IMG/VR virus record: IMGVR_UViG_3300031918_000006
Location: 51,599 to 115,598 of that record
Strand: one strand, 5' to 3'
Source of the DNA: a virus
DNA: 64,000 nt
A program made the position numbers and the translations under genes. This document shows, piece after piece, positions 19,714-26,342 of the stretch; position 1 is the first letter of the stretch, and each line of letters starts with the position of its first letter. Under the pieces are notes generated by a model. It saw only the letters and a list, made by a program, of their open reading frames with translations. It was not told where the DNA came from and made no database searches.

Positions 19714-20854
19714 GTATACACTTGAATATAGGTAGATTAGGCACTCCTTTTGGTGAGAGATGGAAGAATTTAATAGTAGCCATTTTTCCTATATAATCTT
19801 TAATATTTTCAAGATATTCAACTCTTTTAGCCACATTACCTGTGGGTTTAGCTTCAAATGCTATTCCTTTATCAGTAACTAAAGTGAACACCATATCCTC
19901 AGGACGAAGTCCTTTAGAACAACCGGTAATTTTAAACTCTGCATCTTGCATGAGTTTTACCTTAATCATACGTTTATCACGCCCACCTATTTTATATGTA
20001 GCAGAAGCGTCTCTCCAAATACCTCCTTCATAACCTTCTGAAATCCATTGGTCGTGGAGTTTCATAATAGTATCTATATCTTCAGATTCAATCTTAATGT
20101 GTTCAACTATAACTACTTTATCAGTAGTAGGTTGGATTTCTTTAAGAATTTTAAGTCTCTGCTCAAAAGTTAAGTCATCTGCTACAATATCAAAAATCCA
20201 ATACTGTAAAGCATCATGTCTCTCCGGAATATATTCTCTTTTGCGGGCATGTCCAGAAATTTCATCTAAGAATTTCCCGTGACAATATATTTCACCATCT
20301 AGTTGATAATCTGGATACTTGTCAAAGAAAGTCTTAAAACAACCATCTTTAACTATTTCAGTACAAGCAGGATCATAGTCCTTACCTCCTCTGCTTACAG
20401 TACCCATAAGTTTTTTAACCATCCTTACTCCGTCAAGTTTACGTGAAAGATAACCTATCTTTCCATTAATTATACGTAGTATTCTAGTTATAATAATTTT
20501 TCTAGCCTCATCTTCAGAGACTAATGAATCTATTTTACCTCTAGAATCTAGAGCTAACATAGGTTTTTTATTTCCGTTTCTATCTGTTTTGTGTTCAATA
20601 AGGTCAGTAATCTCATCTTTATATCCTTTGTCATAGGCTTTATTTATAAGACTATTAAATTCTAATTCCATTTGAGTTTTAATACATCTACCTGCTTTTC
20701 CTATCTTTATTTCTAAAGTAGGTTGAGAGACATCTGTTCCTCCAACTAAACCAGAGGATCTTTTAATTTCATATCCAGGAAATTTATCAATAACTTGAAA
20801 AGACACATATCGTGTCTTTCCTTTGCTATCAACATTATACAATGTTTTATCCAT
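19697..20854 (-). CDS. ATP-dependent DNA ligase
   Basis: 385 residues. Nucleotidyltransferase motif I is KLDGVR with the adenylated Lys139. Motif III is YQLDGEIYCHG, then WIFDIV, motif IV is EGYEGGIWR, and motif V is MIKVKLMQDAEF. The C-terminal OB-fold is present (KGLRPEDMVFTLVTDKG to the end). The first ~60 residues (LYNVDSKGKTRYVSFQV...SGLVGGTDVSQP) form the beta-rich N-terminal module found in related phage ligases. It seals nicks during replication and repair using ATP. It is the only ligase in the window, and its location next to the helicase fits a replication role. Confidence 0.93.
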   Translation of the reverse strand: MDKTLYNVDSKGKTRYVSFQVIDKFPGYEIKRSSGLVGGTDVSQPTLEIKIGKAGRCIKTQMELEFNSLINKAYDKGYKDEITDLIEHKTDRNGNKKPMLALDSRGKIDSLVSEDEARKIIITRILRIINGKIGYLSRKLDGVRMVKKLMGTVSRGGKDYDPACTEIVKDGCFKTFFDKYPDYQLDGEIYCHGKFLDEISGHARKREYIPERHDALQYWIFDIVADDLTFEQRLKILKEIQPTTDKVVIVEHIKIESEDIDTIMKLHDQWISEGYEGGIWRDASATYKIGGRDKRMIKVKLMQDAEFKITGCSKGLRPEDMVFTLVTDKGIAFEAKPTGNVAKRVEYLENIKDYIGKMATIKFFHLSPKGVPNLPIFKCIRETDE

Positions 20855-21173
20855 TTTTGTGATCTTCTATAAATTTGTCTAATAAAGATAATGCTTTCAT
20901 TCTATCAGAATAATATCCGGACATTATAGCAGTTTTTAATTCTTCATAAATATCTCTTAAAGTATTTATCGGCAAGGGTTTTATTACCATAGGAATTATT
21001 TCTTTATACATAATTCCAGTTTCATCACTTCTCTCTGAGGGTAAACAACATGTATTAGAACATTCCCCTTTATATTCAAAATAACATCCAGCACATCCTT
21101 CTAATGGGTCAGGCACAACCATAAGAGTAATACCTTTATAATCAAATGTATCCCCAATTTTATGCTCTTCCAT
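20847..21173 (-). CDS. hypothetical Cys-rich protein
   Basis: 108 residues. The N-terminal half begins with GDTFDYKGITLMVV and has a dense cysteine cluster, CAGCYFEYKGECSNTCC, which could bind a metal. It continues through CCLPSERSDETGIMYKEI. The C-terminal half is helical. It overlaps NadE upstream by 14 bases and the ligase downstream by 8, so it is coupled to both. No family that I can name with confidence. Confidence 0.6.
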   Translation of the reverse strand: MEEHKIGDTFDYKGITLMVVPDPLEGCAGCYFEYKGECSNTCCLPSERSDETGIMYKEIIPMVIKPLPINTLRDIYEELKTAIMSGYYSDRMKALSLLDKFIEDHKNG

Positions 21174-22032
21174 AAATTATAAGATTTCTTGGTATATTAT
21201 AAGGATTATTTCGTTTGAAATCAGAAGCATCATGTCGTTTTTTAATTTTCAAATATACTTCTTCTTTTACAGTTGTAGGAAATCTAACCATCTTTAAAAG
21301 ACATTGATCTACTTCAGCATAACTAGAAGCACCTAGTTGATCTAAATCACTATTTGTAATGCCTAGACCATCTGTAGGAGTAGCATCTATACAAGCTCCT
21401 AAAGCATAAGCTTCAGCTTGTTTATCTTCTAATTCCAATTGATTTACTAAATACTTAGATAAACCATATACTTCTGTTTTCCAGAGATTTTGAAACATTC
21501 CATAGTCACCAACGTCACCATGTAAAGTCCAGAAACCTAATAGATACTCAGTAAAGTTATCTGTGGAGAGAACCATGCCTTTATTATACTGAGCTAGATT
21601 GTAAAGATAAATCATTCTCATACGAGCTTTAATGTTACCCATACGTATCTTTTTCTCAAATTCTGATTCTTTTTTTAAAGGATCTATAATAAAAGTATCC
21701 ATAGTGTGAGATAATTGCTGAAAAGGAAATCCCAGATCCATCTCATGAAATTGAGTACAAAAATGTTTACCTATACCTAAGGCACGATTAATCTCATCTT
21801 TGTGATTACTCTGAATCGGAATACTTACTCCAATTAAAGGTATATTTAATTCATCACAAATAGGTTTAGCTAAAACTGCGCATAAAGCAGAATCAATACC
21901 TCCTGAAATTCCTAATACTAGAGATTTTAATCCACTATTAGATAAGTAATCCATCAATTCTTTTCTTATGTTATCACACATCAATTCATAATCAGTTTGA
22001 ATTTCTAATTGATACGTTGTATCTGTTATCAT
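21160..22032 (-). CDS. nadE: NAD+ synthetase (ammonia-dependent type)
   Basis: 290 residues. The PP-loop SGGIDS is at residues 43-48 (LVLGISGGIDSAL). GNIKARMRMIYLYNLA follows (adenylate binding), then VLSTDNFTEYLLGFWTLHGD and YGMFQNLWKTEVYGLSKYL, the nicotinate-adenine-dinucleotide and Mg-ATP binding segments of NadE. There is no N-terminal glutaminase domain, so it would use NH3. It converts NaAD to NAD+, the last step of the Preiss-Handler route. It overlaps the pncB stop/start by 4 bases, so the two are translationally coupled. This makes a NAD-salvage function deliberate rather than accidental. The ligase here is ATP-dependent, so NAD+ is not needed for ligation. Confidence 0.93.
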   Translation of the reverse strand: MITDTTYQLEIQTDYELMCDNIRKELMDYLSNSGLKSLVLGISGGIDSALCAVLAKPICDELNIPLIGVSIPIQSNHKDEINRALGIGKHFCTQFHEMDLGFPFQQLSHTMDTFIIDPLKKESEFEKKIRMGNIKARMRMIYLYNLAQYNKGMVLSTDNFTEYLLGFWTLHGDVGDYGMFQNLWKTEVYGLSKYLVNQLELEDKQAEAYALGACIDATPTDGLGITNSDLDQLGASSYAEVDQCLLKMVRFPTTVKEEVYLKIKKRHDASDFKRNNPYNIPRNLIIYGRA

Positions 22033-23180
22033 AATTTTAATTCTTTTTTACAGGTTATTATTTCTTCCGAATCACCAGTATTTTTTCCCAGATCATCTGA
22101 GATTTTAACTGTATGCTTATCACCAACTTTACTTAATTTAATTACTATATTTAAAGGTTTTATTCCAGTAATATCATTGGTTATATAAGTACCCACACCA
22201 TAAGTTTTATCCAAGGTGGCATTAGGTCTATAAGAGTCAATTGCATTAATTTTCTCTAAATTTAGAGAATCACTATACATCACTCCTTTAGCTTTTGCAA
22301 TTTTATTGTCAAGTAAATATTTCAAAACTAAATCAGTATAAATTAATGGATCACCACTATCTTGTCTAAAACCATCTAATTCTCTAGCATCTTTAGGATC
22401 TAAATTACTAAAGAAATGTGTAGAAGTATAAGTGTCTGTTAAGACTATATTTAACTTTTTATCATACACAGTTTTCCAAGTTTTCATAGCTTTTTCATTA
22501 GCTAAGATATATCCAAATTTAGCACCATGAAACATTATCCATTCATGAGCAGTAGTTCCTTTAATAGGAAGATTATGGATCATTCCAAAATACATATTAC
22601 TGGTTCCTCTTAAACCATTATTCATTTTTAGAATACTGATAGCTAAGGATTGTGCTAATTTAGAAAATCTTCTACGAGTCCCAAACTCAATAATATGATA
22701 GTCTTTTTCAGACATAATCCTTCCTTTTTCGGCAGTACGAGTTTTAAAATCACTTAAACTTGTATTAGGATTTTCAATTTCAAAATATACTTGTGAAATT
22801 ATAGCCATAAGTGGAACTTCCCAAAGGATAATATTTTTCCAATTTCCTTTAATTTTTATAGATAAATTAGAACCTGATCCTGTAATAATTACATCTTCCG
22901 GATTAAATCTATAATTTTTAATAAATTCAAAAAAATCTTCGTCAAATAGAGAACCTAAATCTTTTCTTAAAAAAAGTTCTTCTATTTGAGTTAAACTAAT
23001 ATTTGACATAAGTTTAACTTGTTCTCGAATTTCTGCACATACTTCTGGGGAAAATTCTCTTTTATCTCTATTATGGAATGTATACTCAACCTGTTCTGTA
23101 GGATAAGTTTTTAGTACAGCATTCAACATTGTGCATTTGTACAAATCATTGTCTAAAAGACTAGTTATTATTTGGTTCAT
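22029..23180 (-). CDS. pncB: nicotinate phosphoribosyltransferase
   Basis: 383 residues, close to the length of E. coli PncB (~400). Matching segments run the whole length: the N-terminal LLDNDLYKCTMLNAVLK, IILWEVPLMAIISQVY, EFGTRRRFS (the central phosphoribosyl/nicotinate site), GTSNMYF, GTTAHEWIMFHG, FRQDSGDPL (the PRPP-binding loop) and GVGTYITND...PLNIVIKLSK. It makes nicotinate mononucleotide from nicotinate and PRPP. It shares a 4-base overlap with nadE downstream. The family call is secure. I favour nicotinate over nicotinamide as substrate because the sequence follows PncB rather than NAMPT. Confidence 0.92.
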   Translation of the reverse strand: MNQIITSLLDNDLYKCTMLNAVLKTYPTEQVEYTFHNRDKREFSPEVCAEIREQVKLMSNISLTQIEELFLRKDLGSLFDEDFFEFIKNYRFNPEDVIITGSGSNLSIKIKGNWKNIILWEVPLMAIISQVYFEIENPNTSLSDFKTRTAEKGRIMSEKDYHIIEFGTRRRFSKLAQSLAISILKMNNGLRGTSNMYFGMIHNLPIKGTTAHEWIMFHGAKFGYILANEKAMKTWKTVYDKKLNIVLTDTYTSTHFFSNLDPKDARELDGFRQDSGDPLIYTDLVLKYLLDNKIAKAKGVMYSDSLNLEKINAIDSYRPNATLDKTYGVGTYITNDITGIKPLNIVIKLSKVGDKHTVKISDDLGKNTGDSEEIITCKKELKL

Positions 23181-23641
23181 GATGGTCTCATTATGTATTT
23201 ATTAGTATTTTCAATCTCAGGCATTTCGAATCCCTGTTCTTTGGCTCTCATCTTTTTATATTCTATAAATCGATTATTATAAAGTTCAGCTAAATCAGTT
23301 TGTACTCTTCTAAGTACCTCTAACTCATGTTCGGACCAGTATTTAGCGGCAACTCCTGCTTTAAAAGCAGCGTCATCATTAAATGGAGTTCTAAAATGGC
23401 CATAAACTTTAATTAGTCTAAAATACCACCACACTCTTCTTTTATGTCTTTCTGGCCATCCACTCCTTCCTGTATGTTGTACTGTTATGTTACTAAAACT
23501 TACTCCAGAAAATATATTTCCTGAACTACTTGCAGTTAGAGTACCTGTTGAGGTAATATTCCCTGAACTACTTGCAGTTAGAGTATCTGTTGAGGTAATA
23601 CTACCACTCATTGCATTAACTACTATTGCGGGTTGTGTCAT
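23177..23641 (-). CDS. hypothetical protein with serine/threonine repeats
   Basis: 154 residues from the ATG at 23641. The frame is open further up to 23692, but that stretch is occupied by a terminator hairpin, so the internal ATG is preferred. Residues ~10-45 contain an imperfect tandem repeat (TSTxTLTASSSGNI, two and a half copies). This is followed by a basic, aromatic segment (RHKRRVWWYFRLIKVYG) and a helical C-terminus rich in Glu/Arg. It overlaps pncB by 4 bases, so the three genes form one translational unit. Function unknown. The repeats look like a flexible or glycine/serine linker. Confidence 0.6.
   Translation of the reverse strand: MTQPAIVVNAMSGSITSTDTLTASSSGNITSTGTLTASSSGNIFSGVSFSNITVQHTGRSGWPERHKRRVWWYFRLIKVYGHFRTPFNDDAAFKAGVAAKYWSEHELEVLRRVQTDLAELYNNRFIEYKKMRAKEQGFEMPEIENTNKYIMRPS
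23518..23600. repeat. tandem 42-bp direct repeat within the 23177-23641 gene
   Basis: Two nearly identical adjacent 42-bp units, beginning near 23518 and 23560 (CTGAACTACTTGCAGTTAGA in each), differ by one or two bases. They encode the TASSSGNITST repeat in frame. The unit length is a multiple of three, so copy-number change would keep the gene open. Confidence 0.8.
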
Positions 23642-23651
23642 ATCTAAATTT

Positions 23652-23684
23652 AAAAAAATAGCGAATCGGTTTCCCAATTCGCTA
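23652..23684 (-). terminator. intrinsic terminator after the 23696-24151 gene
   Basis: TAGCGAAT (23659-23666) pairs with ATTCGCTA (23677-23684), with extra GG/CC pairing inside. On the - strand it is followed by seven U residues (23658-23652). It marks a transcript end upstream of the pncB-nadE unit. Confidence 0.85.
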
Positions 23685-23695
23685 AAAAACATTAA

Positions 23696-24151
23696 TTAAA
23701 ATGGTAAGTCATTTGTGACTTCTATTTTTTTTACTTGCATAAACAAGTTTACATTTTTTTGGATGAAATCAATTTGCTGAACTAAAATAGCATTTACCAT
23801 CTCACGACCTAATGCTCCTCTAGACTCGGTAGAGATTTGCATCATTTGTTTATTAGGTTTTAAAGCCCTACCCTCTGCAATCATAGTACCTTTCACAACA
23901 TCATACTTATCAGTAGGGTTAGTAATAGACAATCCGATAGAAAGTTCTTTAACTATTCTATCTTCATTCCAACGGGTAATAGTTTGGACTGATTTGCCTT
24001 TAATCACATCCCATTTGGTTTTTTGATTAGGCTCTTGGTATTTGACAACCTCCAATACTCCAACTATTACTGCATTATGTTGCACTGCATTACTGTCTGT
24101 GATAATAAATTCTTTTACAATTGTTTCATGCGAATCTGAATCTTTTTTCAT
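23696..24151 (-). CDS. hypothetical protein
   Basis: 151 residues, mostly beta strands in the first 110 (EFIITDSNAVQHNAVIVGVLEVV, ISTESRGALGREMVNAILVQQ) and a helix before the C-terminus. It ends in VTNDLPF, which superficially resembles the acidic/Pro-Phe tail of single-stranded DNA-binding proteins, but no OB-fold is evident. It is the last gene of a dNTP-metabolism unit and is followed directly by a terminator. Function unknown. Confidence 0.6.
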   Translation of the reverse strand: MKKDSDSHETIVKEFIITDSNAVQHNAVIVGVLEVVKYQEPNQKTKWDVIKGKSVQTITRWNEDRIVKELSIGLSITNPTDKYDVVKGTMIAEGRALKPNKQMMQISTESRGALGREMVNAILVQQIDFIQKNVNLFMQVKKIEVTNDLPF

Positions 24152-24162
24152 GATCTTATTTT

Positions 24163-24627
24163 TTAAATTAACGGGATTGAATCCCCATATTTTTTATTAA
24201 GTGCTTTATTTATACCATCCAGAATTACTCTTGTTTCTGGGGTTACTCCGTCTACACTTGTAAGACGAAACATTTTTTTCCATTCATATTTAGAACCACT
24301 TACATAAAAATCTGTTCTTATCCCTAGTGGTAAAATTTTGAAGGCTATTTTAGGGGAAACCCCTGCTGCAATCAAACTGAAGTAATTAACTTCTGCTGCT
24401 GCACATCCATCATGATATATTAATTCTGCTAAAGAATTTTCTATCATAGTTTCAGGAGTGATGATAGAGATTTCATCTGCCCTAATATCATCTGAGATTG
24501 TTTTAACTTCTATATAAGAACTTATTTCTCTACAAACTAATGCATCACTAGTTATTGCAACTATTATGTTATCAGTCTCTCTAGATAATAAATCTATAAT
24601 TTCAAAATGTGGTGTTATATATTTCAC
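24163..24627 (-). CDS. ThyX-like short paralogue lacking the ThyX signature
   Basis: 154 residues. The C-terminal half aligns with the second half of flavin-dependent thymidylate synthases: YFSLIAAGVSPKIAFKILPL corresponds to the 'Y..L...GV....AR..LPL' helix. It is followed by RTDFYVSGSKYEWKKMFRL, corresponding to 'T.F.WT.N.RSL.NF..LR'. The RHRxxSxNxxSxR signature that binds FAD and dUMP is absent. A full ThyX is encoded 700 bases upstream in the same operon. It may be a diverged subunit, a regulatory partner, or a decaying duplicate. The alignment is by eye. The resemblance is specific but partial. Confidence 0.55.
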   Translation of the reverse strand: MKYITPHFEIIDLLSRETDNIIVAITSDALVCREISSYIEVKTISDDIRADEISIITPETMIENSLAELIYHDGCAAAEVNYFSLIAAGVSPKIAFKILPLGIRTDFYVSGSKYEWKKMFRLTSVDGVTPETRVILDGINKALNKKYGDSIPLI

Positions 24628-24881
24628 TCTTCATTGGTTTTATAAGTAAAAGTCTTAATATCTGCACTTTGATGAAAACCATTTGCTTGACAAGATGGTT
24701 TAAATACTGTAACTTTTATTTCATAACAGTCTTCCACTTCATTGTAAGATAATCTGGTTTCACTACCAATAGTCTCACATTTTACAGTAGTAATAACTCC
24801 ATGATTTCTAGAACCTACTCTACTTGCAGTTCCTTTACTTCCATACACATCACCAAACATAAAAAGTCCTTTAGGTTTAGC
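24624..24881 (-). CDS. hypothetical protein
   Basis: 85 residues from the ATG at 24881, which overlaps the dUTPase stop as TAATG. A longer frame to 24923 exists but would run 47 bases into dut. The sequence is beta-rich (KGLFMFGDVYGSKGTASRVGSRNHG, EDCYEIKVTVF, SADIKTFTYKT) and carries three cysteines, one of them in VKCETIG. It overlaps the ThyX-like gene by 4 bases. I do not recognise a family. Confidence 0.6.
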   Translation of the reverse strand, partial: AKPKGLFMFGDVYGSKGTASRVGSRNHGVITTVKCETIGSETRLSYNEVEDCYEIKVTVFKPSCQANGFHQSADIKTFTYKTNEE

Positions 24882-25323
24882 CATTAGCTTTTCTCCCATC
24901 GGTACCAGTATGGCCAAAGCCACCCTCGCCTCTTTCTGTTTCAGATAGTTCTACTGATTTTTCCCATTCTATTGACAAGACTTCAGCCCAAACAAGTTGA
25001 GCAATTCTATCTCCAGGATTAATTGTAAATGGATCTTTAGAGAGATTTACAAGAATTACTTTGATTTCTCCTCTGTAATCAGCATCTATGGTTCCTGGGC
25101 TATTTAAGACCGTTACACCATGTTTAAAAGCTATTCCAGACTTTGGTCTCACTTGTATCTCAGATCCCTTAGGAACCTCTACAAATAGACCTGTAGGAAT
25201 AGCAGCTCTCTCAAGCATACCTAAAATAATAGGTTCTGTAATATTGGCACTAACGTCCATTCCCGCTGCCCATCTAGTTTCATATCTAGGCAATGCATTA
25301 TCTGATTTGTTTATAATTTTCAT
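24877..25323 (-). CDS. dut: dUTP diphosphatase (trimeric dUTPase)
   Basis: 148 residues with all five trimeric dUTPase motifs in order: I AGMDVSANI, II RPKSGIAFKHG, III TVLNSPGTIDADYRGEI, IV GDRIAQLVW, V GEGGFGHTG. It hydrolyses dUTP to dUMP, which keeps uracil out of DNA and feeds ThyX. It starts on a 4-base overlap (ATGA) with thyX and lies directly downstream of it, a natural functional pair. Confidence 0.95.
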   Translation of the reverse strand: MKIINKSDNALPRYETRWAAGMDVSANITEPIILGMLERAAIPTGLFVEVPKGSEIQVRPKSGIAFKHGVTVLNSPGTIDADYRGEIKVILVNLSKDPFTINPGDRIAQLVWAEVLSIEWEKSVELSETERGEGGFGHTGTDGRKANG

Positions 25324-26342
25324 AACGGTTTTTGTATTAATTGTCTATATTGAATCCAACCTTTAAAATTTCCAGACCATAGATGACCTTTTGAGTCTGA
25401 ATGTGTAAATCCACTTCCTACTCCTAAATTATAATTACTAATTGTGGGAACTTGAGCACAATGTTCAAAAGGACTCATATGCTTATTTTCCAGTAAGTTA
25501 TCATGCAATTGAATATCTTTATGATAATCTATCTTTCCATCAAAATTATTGTAAGATGTTCTTGCACAACGTGCTGTAGCTACTTTAAGTTTTAATTCAT
25601 TTTCTAATGAACCATGCCAAATAGTAGTACCAGATGGTATATTTTCTCTAATAAAATCTTTTAAATTAATTCTATCACCAAATGGCATATGCCATTCTCC
25701 AAGTTTTAAGGACTTAGGAGTGCTTTCTATCATTGCATCATACATTGCTTCAGCTAAAGCTTGTATATGTATTTCTGCTCCAGAATGACTTAAGTTCCAC
25801 CATTCCCATTCATTTAATTCATAAGGAAGTGTATGTACTTTTTCTAATTCTTTTCTTGATTTATAAAAAACATCAGGTTCAGTATTTACTGCATATTTTG
25901 GACATCTTAATTCAAAGAATCCGCTAAATTCAGTAGCTGTTACCAGTACTTTATGCCATAAAAATGGCTCTAAAAGACGGTTACAAAGTTGTTTTGTTAT
26001 ATTACTTTCACTAAACTGTATTGCTGCTTTCAATGCTGATTCTTTTGCATTTATCCAACCCCAATAAGGACTATTTGGATTTTCTTTTCCTGGTAAATAT
26101 TCTGTACCTTGCATTCCAGAATGATCTTTTTGCCACGCAATTGGAATAAAAGGATCTTCTATTACAGATGCCACCATTTTATAAAATGGAATAGCTCTAG
26201 AAGAAGCACTATTTCTACTAAAAACTCTATGAGTCATTAGTTCCGAATGTATAAATCTCGGATATGTTAAAACATAAGTAGTGATCCTATCTCCCTTTGG
26301 GGACATAGAATCACATATTATTTCTGCATTTATTTTGTTCAT
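25320..26342 (-). CDS. thyX: flavin-dependent thymidylate synthase (long phage form)
   Basis: 340 residues from the ATG at 26342, which overlaps the nrdJ stop as TAATG. An ATG 9 bases upstream is possible. The ThyX signature is present as THRVFSRNSASSR (the RHRxxSxNxxSxR class) near residue 37. It is followed by the helical segments ending EPFLWHKVLVTATEFSGFFELRC, and by the ENKHMSPFEHCAQ motif near the C-terminus, which supplies further dUMP contacts. At 340 residues it is longer than cellular ThyX (~220), because of the insertions seen in the phage subgroup. It makes dTMP from dUMP using FAD and methylene-tetrahydrofolate. It lies between nrdJ and dut in one operon. Confidence 0.9.
   Translation of the reverse strand: MNKINAEIICDSMSPKGDRITTYVLTYPRFIHSELMTHRVFSRNSASSRAIPFYKMVASVIEDPFIPIAWQKDHSGMQGTEYLPGKENPNSPYWGWINAKESALKAAIQFSESNITKQLCNRLLEPFLWHKVLVTATEFSGFFELRCPKYAVNTEPDVFYKSRKELEKVHTLPYELNEWEWWNLSHSGAEIHIQALAEAMYDAMIESTPKSLKLGEWHMPFGDRINLKDFIRENIPSGTTIWHGSLENELKLKVATARCARTSYNNFDGKIDYHKDIQLHDNLLENKHMSPFEHCAQVPTISNYNLGVGSGFTHSDSKGHLWSGNFKGWIQYRQLIQKPL

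Noticed and set aside
23696-24151. Single-stranded DNA-binding protein because of the C-terminal DLPF
   Set aside because: The tail alone is not enough, and the rest shows no OB-fold features that I can recognise.
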